DNA of 64,000 nt from Antennarius striatus (taxonomy: Eukaryota > Chordata > Actinopteri > Lophiiformes > Antennariidae): assembly GCF_040054535.1 (NCBI RefSeq), contig NC_090796.1:16163001-16227000 (forward strand). The letters are read 5' to 3'. The notes beneath the pieces were generated by a model. That model searched no databases and had not been told where the DNA came from. It was given only the letters and a program-made list of their open reading frames with translations. Within the stretch, counting starts at the first letter, position 1. Every line of letters starts with the position of its first letter. The position numbers and the translations under genes are program-made. Below are positions 51,579 to 62,681 of the stretch, one piece after another.

Positions 51579-52208
51579 TAATTGATCACCATAGATGACC
51601 ATTGATGAACACAGATGACCATTGATAACCATAGATGACTATTGATCACAATGGATGACCATTGATCACCGGATGACTGTTGATCACCCTAGACGACCAT
51701 TGATCACCGGATGACCGTTGATCACTATAGATGACCATTGATCACCAGATGACCATTGATCACCCTAGACGACCATTGATCACCATAGATGACCATTGAT
51801 CAACATAGATGACCATTGATCTCTATAGATGACCATTGATCTCTATAGATGACTATTGATCACTATAGATAACCATTGATCAACATATATGACCATTGAT
51901 CTCTATAGATGAGCATTAATCTCTATTGAGGACTATTGATTGCTATAGATAACCATTGATGAACACAGATGACCATTGATAACCATAGATGATCATTGAT
52001 CACGATAGATGACCATTGATGAACATAGATGATCTTTGATCACGATAGATGACCATTGATGAACATAGATGACTATTGATGAACATAGATGACCATCAAT
52101 AACCATAGATGACTATTGATCACTATAGATGACCATTGATCACCATAGATGACCACTGATCACCATAAATGACCATTGATCGCTATAGATAACCACTGAT
52201 CACCATCA
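51579..52208 (+). repeat. 20-bp minisatellite built from 10-bp half units
   Basis: About 31 copies of GATGACCATTGATCACCATA with scattered substitutions (CTCTATA and GAACATA variants, some GACTATT). The two halves GATGACCATT and GATCACCATA agree at 8 of 10 positions, so the base period is 10 bp. It is intronic if the ptprea first exon is correct. Confidence 0.95.
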
Positions 52209-52618
52209 TCTGTTGGAACGGTGTGTCTGAACAAACCACACTCTAAACCATAATGGTGTTAATGTGAACGATGAAGCTGATAAAAGCTTCTAAATGTATT
52301 TTTAAACCACTTCTTCTCAATAGACTCTCAATTGCAGAGGCTGATCTAATCACTCTCTGCCGTCGCTCTATTGGTTATTGATCCGAGGCAGCCACAGGTG
52401 AGTATTAAATCAGGGTTGGCGTTTATCTGCCCACTAAATGAATGAACCCACTGACGGAGACGATCACGTCCACCATCTGTCTGGAAACCATCCGGCTCCT
52501 CCGGGGAAATTTACAGATATTTGATTATAACCTCGAATCGCCACGGGATATTATCAGGATTAGCTTAGCATTAGAGCTTCTCCACGGCGCTCAGCAGACC
52601 TGAATGCCAGGATGCAAC

Positions 52619-52619
<1 letters not shown>

Positions 52620-52651
<32 letters not shown>
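52620..52651 (+). repeat. (GT)n microsatellite
   Basis: About 16 units. A (CA)n tract of similar length follows at 52821-52853, in opposite sense. Confidence 0.93.
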
Positions 52652-52652
<1 letters not shown>

Positions 52653-52819
52653 AAGTGGAGTGTTTCTGCGTCCAGAAACATGCAACCGTTTCCTGCAGAG
52701 ATGTTTATTATAACTCTCCATCTTGGGGCTGATTTGGTCCATTTTAAGCGTCAAGAATCACAATGGAGCGTCTCTTTTTGATGCTGCTGCTCTATTCCAG
52801 CACAACTCAATAATTTCTA

Positions 52820-52820
<1 letters not shown>

Positions 52821-52853
<33 letters not shown>
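52821..52853 (+). repeat. (CA)n microsatellite
   Basis: About 16 units, 170 bp from the GT tract at 52620. Confidence 0.93.
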
Positions 52854-52855
<2 letters not shown>

Positions 52856-54080
52856 CAGTAATCCTTATTGAATAATTACAGGCCTGATCGTGTACAAATA
52901 TCCGAGCACAATAAACTAATTTGATCTGATTTCCTTTTCATCCGTGACCTTTTGAGATTTCTCTTCCGACCTGTTGGGGGCGCTTTGACCTTTTCCATGG
53001 AGACTTTGTCGTTATCGCCGGAAGCCGATAGCGACTCCGACTTCTCCTCGTGGGCCAACGACATCTTTTTTTTCTGTTCGTGGGGGTCCTCAAAGCAACA
53101 AGCTGGAGCGGTGGGAGGTCTGTGAACAAATCCCCATCCTTTAACGCTCCCCCCCTCCCCCCTCCTCATCCGCTCGGCTAGATCGGAACGTCACCATAGC
53201 AACCACTAGGCATGGCAGGTACAAACCTTGTATTTGCAAAAATGTCAAAGTTGCGACAACGGAGAAAAGATTTGTGAGCGTTTTCACACGACAGTCGAGA
53301 GCAAAAAAAAAAACCGAGTGAACACAAAAACTCCAGATTCTTTGGCGGCTCAGCGTTCCCAGGTAGATAAATCGCGCCACTTGTCCTTTTTCTTCTCCAA
53401 CACCCTCATCTCGGGGCCTCCTGTGGGATAATATATTAGCTGGCGCCAACTTGACTCCCTGCTGCAGCTTCGGCACACAGCTTCTCACGCAAATACCCTG
53501 AAAGAGTCTGGTCGATCGGTAGATTTGGAAATCGGGAGAGTCGTTTTTATCTCTTTGTTTTTACGTGGAATCTAAAAAGACGCTGCCGGACCCTTCCTTT
53601 GCAGATCAGGAAAGTTCCTCCTTTGCATTTCCCTGCAGGCTGCAGGTCTTCATCACGAGAGACGAGCTTGTCTGTCGTGTCTTACTTCACACCACCTCCT
53701 CAGGGAGGGAAGTTGACCTCTGACCTGAACTCGCTTCTTGCCAAAGACGGTGTCATCGATTGCTTAACGTGTTTCCTTAACTTCTTTCTTTCTGTCAAAC
53801 TGAAGGCGGTGAGCAGCGACACGCGACACCCGGAACCCGTCGGCATCCAGGGACCGAGGCGTCCAACTTCTGATGAAGACGGCGGCGACGACGTGCCGAC
53901 GGGCCTCTGATAGAACCATGTGACCTGCTATGATGTTCATACACTGAATCTACTCTCATCCAGGTAACTGAGTTCACCGTTTGTTTTTGTTTTTTTGGGC
54001 TTTTTATTTTCTTCCTATACGGTTTTATAGCGTGTTCCTGGCGTGTCGAGGCCATGCAGTCACTTCCTCAATCTGGAGTC

Positions 54081-54102
54081 GGGGGGGGGGGGGGGGGGGG
54101 GG
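54081..54102 (+). repeat. Poly-G run of 22
   Basis: The longest single-base G run in the window. Similar runs: 18 G at 37118-37135, 17 G at 27431-27447, 20 C at 34882-34901. Confidence 0.9.
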
Positions 54103-54419
54103 TTCCAGTTTGTGTCAGCTGGTAAAAAGATCCAGAAACAGGAAGTGGACGGGTAGCGATAAAAAAACCGAGGTCGGCATCTGTGAAACCAGGTTGAATC
54201 CGTTTGGGACCCGATGTAAACGCAGTTTTCTGTTCCTTCACTTTCACTTAAGCAGAGAAAAGAATAATGAAGTAATAATAATAATATAAATAGTAATAAT
54301 ACACGTTTTACGTGTATTTAGGTGTTAGGATGTAAAGAAAGTGAAGGCGGATGGAGGTGGAAGGTTTGTTTTGGAGGGATGGCCAAAGCTGTTGTTCCAG
54401 ATAGATGGCCTGTTTCTGT

Positions 54420-54422
<3 letters not shown>

Positions 54423-54492
<70 letters not shown>
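54423..54492 (+). repeat. (AC)35 microsatellite
   Basis: 70 bp of perfect AC. Confidence 0.96.
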
Positions 54493-54495
<3 letters not shown>

Positions 54496-54786
54496 AATCG
54501 CCAGACTTCTCGTTATTAGGAGCCATTAACGCCGGCTAATGGGAATTTCATTGGACTGATGTCATTATTAAGATGTTAACGGCGAGAGCCAATCATCACC
54601 CGGGCTTTTGTCGACTCCCATATTTAACACTTCCCTTGTTTTCGCCCTCCCCCCGCCCCTCTACCCCCCAGCTGTTTTAATGACGTCTTTATAAAAAAAA
54701 AAAAAAGACAAAGGGAGCACACAGTAGACGGAGAAATGGAAAACAAAGCCAGGAGTCCAAGAAGGAAGGAAAGATAAAGGAGGAAC

Positions 54787-54788
<2 letters not shown>

Positions 54789-54825
<37 letters not shown>

Positions 54826-54973
54826 GTCGTACCCTGATTGTGCACCAGTGTGCGGCAGCCTTGCTCCCGTTCCCCCCCCCCCCAACCCCCCCCCCCAGGA
54901 AGGCTGGCTGCACAGGAAAGGAAACAGCCGCTATCAAACAGCAGATGGAGGACAGCGTGTGCTTACACTGCAG

Positions 54974-55022
<49 letters not shown>
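54789..55022 (+). repeat. Paired (GT)n and (AC)n tracts
   Basis: (GT)17 at 54789-54822 and (AC)23 at 54976-55022 are complementary to one another and separated by about 150 bp, giving a long potential stem. The spacer holds two C-runs. Confidence 0.9.
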
Positions 55023-55025
<3 letters not shown>

Positions 55026-55479
55026 GCATGTGATCCTACACACTCCGTATGCAAACACAACGGCTTTTATTACGTGTGTGCGTGACCCAGATCGCACATC
55101 GCAAATGTCAAGACGTTTCTTTTTCGGAGATCAAGTCGGCGAATTCTGGAATTTCAGATGAACTTTTGAAATGTTTCCATAACAGAAGAGACATTTTTTC
55201 CTTTGACTTTAAATCCTTCTGCTGTTTGTACCTTAAATAATAAGAATCCGCAGCAGTCGTGACCTGCAGGTCCACAGGCCGCCGCCACCACCTCCGTCGT
55301 CTCATTATCCTCAACATTTCCGATGTCCTGTCGTGCCCCCGTGCGTCTGTCAACACGTTTTATTGTTGGGGCAGGTCTCCCCCCAGCGTGAAGTGCGTGA
55401 AGCCTGGATGCCCTGCTTCCGTTTCCGAGAAATAGCAAATTGTGCCCTCAGCGTGTTGCGTGCGTTTGTCCTCTCTGAT

Positions 55480-55800
55480 TTGCGTTTAGATCGGAGGACA
55501 ATAAGGCTCGCTGTGGCGCCGGGGGCCTCACGGAACGGCCTGTATTCTATGGAATAGAAGGGTTACACAATCTTTAATTAACAAAGTGCTTCTCATACTG
55601 TGCCGTGGGCGCAGCGGATCCTGCAGAAGAGTATTGTGGAAATAATCGCTGGAAATAACAGCTATTTTCTGTTTCTCTACATCGTCGTGATAAAAATATT
55701 CTGGTGGATGAAGCTCGACACTTCAGCAGTCGGAGGGTTTTTGACAGTTCAGTCTGGCTCCTCTTATCCGTCGTCAAGAGACTCCCAGGAGGGATTTATC
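55480..55800. promoter_or_regulatory. Candidate conserved non-coding element E
   Basis: A repeat-free, evenly composed block (ATTCTATGGAATAGAAGGGT, then CACAATCTTTAATTAACAAAG, GGAAATAATCGCTGG) between low-complexity regions. No splice or coding logic. The call is by texture only. Confidence 0.35.
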
Positions 55801-55878
55801 GTCTGTCTAGGCTCACGGCGTGGGCTTCTAACGTTAGCATAGTTGACATTTCTGCACGACTTTTACGTTAAAGACATA

Positions 55879-56465
55879 CAGGCAAACCTCGGTTTCTGAC
55901 CGCAATTCGTTCCTGAAGGCTGTTCGAATATCGATTTGTTCGAATTCCAAATACATTTTTCCCCATTACAAATAACGTAAATGGTCTTAATCCGTTCCAA
56001 GACGCTAAAAAACTACCTTTTTTTCAACATAATATGTTAATTCATAATGTCATTTATATATCAAATTGTATAGTAATGAAACATATCAAAGAAATACAAA
56101 AGAAGCAAACGCGAGAAAGAAAGACAGAAAAAAAAACCATGGACGTAATCAGGTTAGCCTAAGGTACGAGTTACCGTCGTCTTTTGGTCAGTCTATGGTA
56201 CCGTAACTCGTACCGTAGGCAATGGAACGCAAATTAAGTGAAAATATTAGTGAATACAGTAAACTAAAATAAAAAGCACATTACCGTCACGTTTTCTCTG
56301 GACTTTTCTTGCCTTTTCTCGCGCTTGGCGGTGAGAAAAAGCCGTTTGTTTCGCGTTGGACTTCCAAATTTTGTTCGACTTCTAAGACCAAAAAAATCCG
56401 AATATGTTTGGTCGAATTCCGATTTTTTTCAATGTCTAAAGCGTTCGAAAACCAACGTTTGCTTG
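55879..56465. mobile_element. 587-bp TA-flanked inverted-repeat element
   Basis: Ends CAGGCAAACCTCGGTTT and, on the other strand, CAAGCAAACGTTGGTTT (14 of 17 match), with TA on both sides (55877-55878, 56466-56467), as in Tc1/mariner elements. Subterminal TTCGAATT-type words repeat near both ends. An internal 12-bp perfect inverted repeat sits at 56163-56174 and 56203-56214. No transposase frame. Confidence 0.75.
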
Positions 56466-56889
56466 TAAACCGTCGTCAATCTGTCTCAGACGTCTGTCGG
56501 GAATCGGTATGACACAAGAAATACAAACGCCGACAAGCATCAGATCGTCCCGCGCCGGTTGTATCGGTCGATAAATCATCCTTACTTGACTTAAGTGACT
56601 CTTTTTCTCTTGAACCCCATCAGGGAATGACAGAATCCCTCCCCCCCCTTCCCCTTCTTTCTTTCCTGGGGTGTGGTTTTTTTTCTACGAGAACCAGATT
56701 CCTTTTGCGCCGGCCAAAGCTGATGATAACTTTCATCATCACGGCGCTGCCAAGAGTGAATTTTATTCCGTTGACGACAGAAGTCCTGCTCGATTGTCCC
56801 GTTTTCCTTCAGTTTTGCTCGCTGTGGCTCGGATTTAGCTTCGACTATAAGGAAGTCGAAGAGAGAGGAGTGCACACTGACCTCCGAGT

Positions 56890-57190
56890 TGAACCTGCTG
56901 CATATTCAATACCCTGAGAAGTCATTAGCTCGCAGTCCGCCTCCCGATGGCGGTGGATTCGCCATAGATATCAGCTCAACGATAGAGAGATGCCTTTATA
57001 TGCTATCTCTTACCCCCGCCCCCCCTCCCTCGGCGACTCTCAAGCTAATGCCTGTTCATAGCAGAGTGCCAGTAATCACAGAACGCTAGGTGATAATGAG
57101 AAGTGTCACCGCGCGTTTTCTCCATCATTTCCAGCCCAGCTGCTGTGCATTACGCCGGCTATCCATGGCTCCCGTTTCCAGGCTGTAATT
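56890..57190. promoter_or_regulatory. Candidate conserved non-coding element F
   Basis: Complex unique sequence (TGCTGCATATTCAATACCCT, GATAGAGAGATGCCTTTATA, CTAGGTGATAATGAGAAGTG) with one short C-run in the middle. It is followed by TGTAATTGCTCTCCTGTTGA. It lacks tandem repeats and coding logic. Regulatory status is inferred. Confidence 0.35.
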
Positions 57191-58027
57191 GCTCTCCTGT
57201 TGAATAATTGAAAAGTGGGATGGAGGTAAATCCCAGAGGTGACGGCGCTCGAGGAGGAAGACTGATGTGTCTGATGCTGTGGGGTTCCAGAGGTGCGAGG
57301 AGCTTAGAAGAGGCTAAGGCGTCCATAAACAATGTCCACCAGGACCACCAGGGGTACGATTCTGGCAGGCCGGATTTCTGGCAGGCGTGTTTCCCACGGA
57401 GTGTTTGCGGCGCCCTTCTTATGCGTGTAGCGTTCCATGCCAAGCACCCAGGCGGTAGCTTAGCGTGCCAATTGTTAGCATATTTGTTGTTGAAGCGTAT
57501 GCACGCTGTGTGTTTATGCAGGCGCGACAATCTGATCACAAGGGACTAAAACGCCGGGGATGACGTGAAAAAACGCCATGACCGAGCTCAGATGTGGCGT
57601 TTGCCGGTGCAGACGGCGGGCTACAGGTAAATATTTACTGTCAATTACGCTGGCGGTTGCCATGCCTCACCAGAATGTGACAGCGGCGTTGGGTTGGTGT
57701 AAACACCGAGGGCTGGAAGTCACGCGCCGAGCCAGAGCCGCTCTCGAACGTTTTAGTTATGGCTGGAATGTTTTAAGTGGATTATCGATAATCGCTTCTC
57801 ATCTAGCGCGGTGTTATTCTTAACTAATACACAGCGGCTAAAGCTTCTCCTTTCCAGTGCTGGGGTCAGACACAGTAGCCACATCTCAATCCAACAGGAA
57901 GCTGGAGCCTGAATCTGACAACCGACCGCAATTTTTTACCCCTGTCTTCGGGAAACGCCTTTTCTCTTTATTCTTGTTTTTGACAGATTTTTTTTGTCCT
58001 GCATGCAATCACAACACCTGCATTCAT

Positions 58028-58030
<3 letters not shown>

Positions 58031-58067
<37 letters not shown>
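58031..58067 (+). repeat. (TG)n microsatellite
   Basis: About 18 units, 200 bp before a second TG tract. Confidence 0.94.
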
Positions 58068-58070
<3 letters not shown>

Positions 58071-58263
58071 TGTGTTTTCTCCCACGTTGTGTTGAGATTG
58101 CCGCGGGAGACACTCTTCTGGTTCCCATAGGTGTGGACGGCTGACGCTGCAGAATGGAGCCGACGGGTCTCCAAGGTCATTACCACCGCCACGGCGTCTG
58201 GCGCCCTGGGAATGAGGCAGGGATTGATTAATGACTGAATGCGAGGCCCATGGGAGAGGGATG

Positions 58264-58265
<2 letters not shown>

Positions 58266-58331
<66 letters not shown>
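58266..58331 (+). repeat. (GT)33 microsatellite
   Basis: 66 bp of perfect GT. Confidence 0.96.
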
Positions 58332-58332
<1 letters not shown>

Positions 58333-60589
58333 GCTGCTGCAGAGGTGTTTCTTTACAGTGGTGACAAAAGTAATGAGTTGCACTAAATAGTACCGTCTTT
58401 TCCTTTATGTAACCGAACTCAAGCCGCACCGCCCTATAGCCTCTGTTAGCACATGCTAGCAGCCTTCTACCCACCGTGGTGGCAGTACAGTACTGCAGGT
58501 CAGGTTACCATGGGGACACATTGTGAAGAACAGTTAAAAAAATAAAAATCCTCCTTTCGGTTTGTCCCCTTAGGGGTCGCCACAGGGTGTCATCCTTTTT
58601 TATTAATTTTAGATGAACGCTCATATTTATTTGGCAGAGTTTTTTATGCTGGATGCCCTTCCTGTCACAACTCTCTCTCACATTTTGAAGAACAGGAACT
58701 CTGTTAATTCAAATCTGCACGGCATGCTTTTTAAATTCTTAGAACTGTTAATGAAGTGTGAGTCAGAAGTGTGGGGGGGGTGGACTGGTTCCTAAAAATA
58801 TGATTCACTGTAACACCGTCTGAATGGCCATGTGGAACCTGTAACAGGCTTTATTTCCCCTGTGAATCCTGGGTACTGACCTCGCCCAAGTTTGCTAAAC
58901 CTGCTCTGTTCCAGTCAGAAAACAAGGATGAAAATGATTCACTGTGGACATGATGGGAGAAAATCCATCAATTTTTCATCATGACGATATTTTTGTTCTA
59001 GATTTTTTTAAATCCAGGCCCTTTGTGAGGGTGAGGATATCCAACCTGGATGTAACTTCAAACCGTTTTTTATGGATTAAATATGCAACTCAAACCTTCT
59101 ACTTGCTGGTAGTTTCATTTCTGGATGCAGCCGGTCGTCTGTTCTTAGTCGTGATGAGATAAGCTAACAGTCTCCTGGCTGTAGTTTCACGTTCACATGA
59201 GCGACATTATCGATCGTCTGGTCTGGGTTTCAGCAAGAAGAGGAACTGACATGTCTCAGACATGCTTTGAAGACGGTTCAGAGAACAGGCTGTAAGTTAC
59301 TGGCTGATTTTCCTCTCATAAAGCACCTTGCATGTTTCAGTTCTAAAAAAAAAAAAAAACCTGTTGCCTGAAGAATAAACAGTCTGGCAGCTTTTTTTTT
59401 TTTTGCTGTGAGGACACAATGCACCTTGTGTCCGGCTTTACCCTGCCACATCGCCCCCGACACCCACCGCCCATTTTCCGAATTTCCCAGCTGATGCATT
59501 TGAAGAGACAGAGAGACTCTGTGCCTTGAGAAACCACATCCAGCGGAACTGACATCGCTCTGTCTACGAGACGCCGCCGCGCCAGGGAACGCCGTGCCGG
59601 GCGTGGAGACGGTCTTATCTTCTACTTGTAACAAGCTCGTCCTTTCTGAAGGTTGAGCTTCAGGGGCTAATTAGGGAGACAATAGCCCAGAGTTGTGGGG
59701 GTATCTTTATGTCACGTCAGGACGGTTTGGTTGGTGACTTTTTTTTTTTTTTTGGTAAGGGCTGTATTTTTTATCCCCTGGCTGTGAAATATGACCAATG
59801 GTAGCTCCACCTGTGGGTAAACACACTGTGAGGCGTGCAGGTATTTTGTAATGAGTGAATACAAAGACATGAGTCACACAATATTATCAGGGTGATGCGT
59901 GGTCACAATCAGTTTCACAAAAACAAAAGAAAAAAAAGAATAAGCGTTGTGTTGTGAGGAAGAAACGGTTGGAAAACGGTTTAGTCCAGTGCATCCGTAC
60001 ACTGAGAAACGGTAGTGTTGTTTAATGAGCACAGAATAATTATAATTTGATTGACTGGAACCTTAAAAATAAAAAAAAGGAACTATCACAGTTGTGTTTT
60101 AGTTCTCGGAACATTTTTTCTGAAATCTTGAACTTGGATTTTATAATCCTGAAAAAAGACCCTCTAAACCCCCTTAACCCTAACCCTAACCCACAGAAAA
60201 TAAGTTTCTTTTAATTTTCCATCAAAATATCATTTAAGGAACCCTTTGCAACAAAAATGTTACTGTAAGACATTAGAAATTAAGTGCGCAACCCTCCTTT
60301 AGTGAACATAGAATTGAAGTATAAGTGGAGGTGTCATCGGCGTAGAGTACAAACATTCAGAGATTCGACTGGAGTTTCACCCACAAATAAGGAAACACAC
60401 AAAAAACTTTTTCATTTCTCTCATTGAAATCGGATTGTGAAGGAAATGTAGTAAAGAGGACATCTGGAGCGTCCATCATATGGAACCTGGTTAGTAAGTG
60501 AAATATCCTCCTGTATATGGTTTAAATTAGGAACGATTCTTTTTTTTATATTCTAAATTGACGATAAAGCTGCTCCAACCGGTTCATCC

Positions 60590-60900
60590 CAGGCTTCTTA
60601 TTGGACACTGACCCACCTTGAGACAGAGTGAACCTTATGCTTGGGTAACTCGGGACATGCATACCATTGAAATGACTGGCTGGTGGGGACAATACCCTTC
60701 CCCAAGGCCGCTTGCTAATAGTCTCCTATCAAAAAATAAGGATTCCTTAGAACTTCCCCCGAGCTGACATCTCCCATGACCCATTTCCATTGTGGCTGAT
60801 GGCTGGTGACTGGCTGCAGAGTGCTAAATGGAGAAAGGACAATGCACAAATGAGAGTACACACAATTTCATGCTCGCTGTTTGCCCAGACCGTGACCCGG
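60590..60900. promoter_or_regulatory. Candidate conserved non-coding element G
   Basis: Repeat-free mixed sequence (CTTCTTATTGGACACTGACC, CATACCATTGAAATGACTGG, CTGGCTGCAGAGTGCTAAAT) about 2 kb upstream of the ptprea ATG exon. No coding logic. The call is by texture only. Confidence 0.3.
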
Positions 60901-61311
60901 GGCAACGAGTCTAATTTGTGGCTTGCGTGGCGTTGGCAGGTTCAAGCTTAAGAAATAAAGATTAGATACAGAGAAAAATGAGAAGAAGTCTTGTTTATGG
61001 TCGTGTTCGCGGCATTTCCGCGTGAAGACAGAGGAGAGGAAGTTGGCAATCCCCTCCGGGATGCTGGAGAGGTCGCGGAGGAGACCGCCGCTGTGATGTG
61101 ATGGGAAAAAAGCGCGGAGCGCGGGCGGCGGTTTCCCCCCCTCCTCAGGAGCAGTTGAACCATGCAGAGGGTTGGAGGCTAAAACGTGACAGCGTGACAT
61201 CTCCGGGGGGGCGATGGAGAGGGAGGCGAGAACTAAGATGCTCCAGCAGCATCAAAGCGGGCCCTGAGGGCCGGCGAGGAGCAGTCTGCTGGCTCCCGCT
61301 TCAGCCATCGC

Positions 61312-61341
61312 ACAAACAAACAAACAAACAAACAAACAAAC
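61312..61341 (+). repeat. (AAAC)n microsatellite
   Basis: About seven perfect tetranucleotide units. Confidence 0.9.
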
Positions 61342-62681
61342 GGACACGGCATACATTAAATTCAATACGGCTGGTGGGGTGGAAAGTCCCAAACTGTACC
61401 GCACTAGAGCCAGTTCCTCCCCCCTCATCCGAGCGGCTGACATTTGAAGAGAGGGTGGATAAAGACGGGAGGAGAGCTGGAGGAGAAGGGGGTCGAGCTC
61501 TCCGCCTCCTCTCTTCTCATTAGGATTCTCTCATCTGTCTTCCCCCCATGAAGGAAAAACGGGTGGGGTGGGGGTGGGGGGGGGGCATGTCAGGGTTTAT
61601 TAATCGCTCCAGGAAAAATTATTGACCTGCCCCTCCTGCTTCTCCGTCGCCGCTGCTGCAGTCGGTGTCTCCGCTCCGCCGCCTCCACATTCCTCGGTGC
61701 GTCCCGCCCGGACGCATCACAGGACACTGCGGCACGGCGTCGGAGGCCTCGACACAGTGTCTTCATTGACGAGCCACTTGGCGCCACCACCCCCCCTCCC
61801 CCCCCGGCTTTCTTTTTCTCAACTGCAGCTGCAAAGCAAAATACCCACACACACCTGCAGTGAAAGAGGGTGAAGCTCATGGTTGCTTGACTTGATTGCT
61901 TGGAAATCAGACGCCAACTTTTACATTGATGGAAGGGGGGGGTGTTATTAACAAGGAGCAGAGCATGAGGCATGGGGGGGGGGGGGGGGTTGTAGGTGTT
62001 CAGCTTCTTGCTCCCCATGATGTGATGGTTTATTTTAGCTTTAGCACGGCTTTAATGTCATCTCAGATCTCAGCCTTTTTGCACGCATTTTGTTAGCGGT
62101 GTGACATTTAGCATGTAGCATGCTAACAGCCTGCACATGTTATAACCTGGAAATACCCGGAAACAGCTGAGGGGAAAACAGCTGAGACAATAATAACACA
62201 GATTTCAAAGAGCCAACAGCATTGATTTGTGCTTCTTAAAATAATGGTATTCGGTGCTAAAAATACAAGTAATATCTGTAAAATATTATATTTTGTTAGA
62301 AATGTGAAGATAAATTTAATTTCTTTATGTGTGGATGTCATTTCTTTTTCCTCAATGGGTTGAAATTTTTGCAGCCCTATGTTTCATATACTGGACTCCT
62401 GCGCCCCCATGTGGTCGTGTGAGGTAACACACGCCCAACTTCATGACAGCTTGGAATGAATGAGCAGGATATGAGTGTGTTGTTCCATTGTGCTGTCCGT
62501 GAACTTTGCGCCGATGTGCACATTCCTGAAAGCAACAGTCACGAACAAATAAACGCTGCAGATCTGCGGATTGCGTTCTTTAAATGGCGACATTATCCCG
62601 CGTCGTGCAGAGGCCTGAGTCCGCAGACATGTCCGACACTAAATCTAATATCCGTCTTCATCTTGTTTTCCCGCAGTCACA

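Larger units (their letters stand above)
41000..62676. other. ptprea: Long interval between putative ptprea exon 1 and the ATG exon
   Basis: 21.7 kb without a recognisable coding exon on either strand. It contains microsatellites, a mariner-like remnant (47310-47588), a 20-bp minisatellite (51579-52208), a 587-bp TA-flanked element (55879-56465), and complex blocks at 55480-55800, 56890-57190 and 60590-60900 that could be conserved regulatory DNA. Open frames here are His/Val/Cys-rich repeat translations or lack splice context. Confidence 0.6.

Noticed and set aside
51579..52208. CRISPR-like or coding repeat
   Set aside because: Contiguous 20-bp units without spacers. All frames contain stops or no sensible product.
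56591..56917. Antisense and sense frames of about 95 codons
   Set aside because: No recognisable domain. Both strands are open by chance between the TA-type element and the complex block F.
60171..60194. Interstitial telomere-like repeat (CCCTAA)n
   Set aside because: Only about three units (TTAACCCTAACCCTAACCC). Too short to claim a fusion point or telomere insertion.
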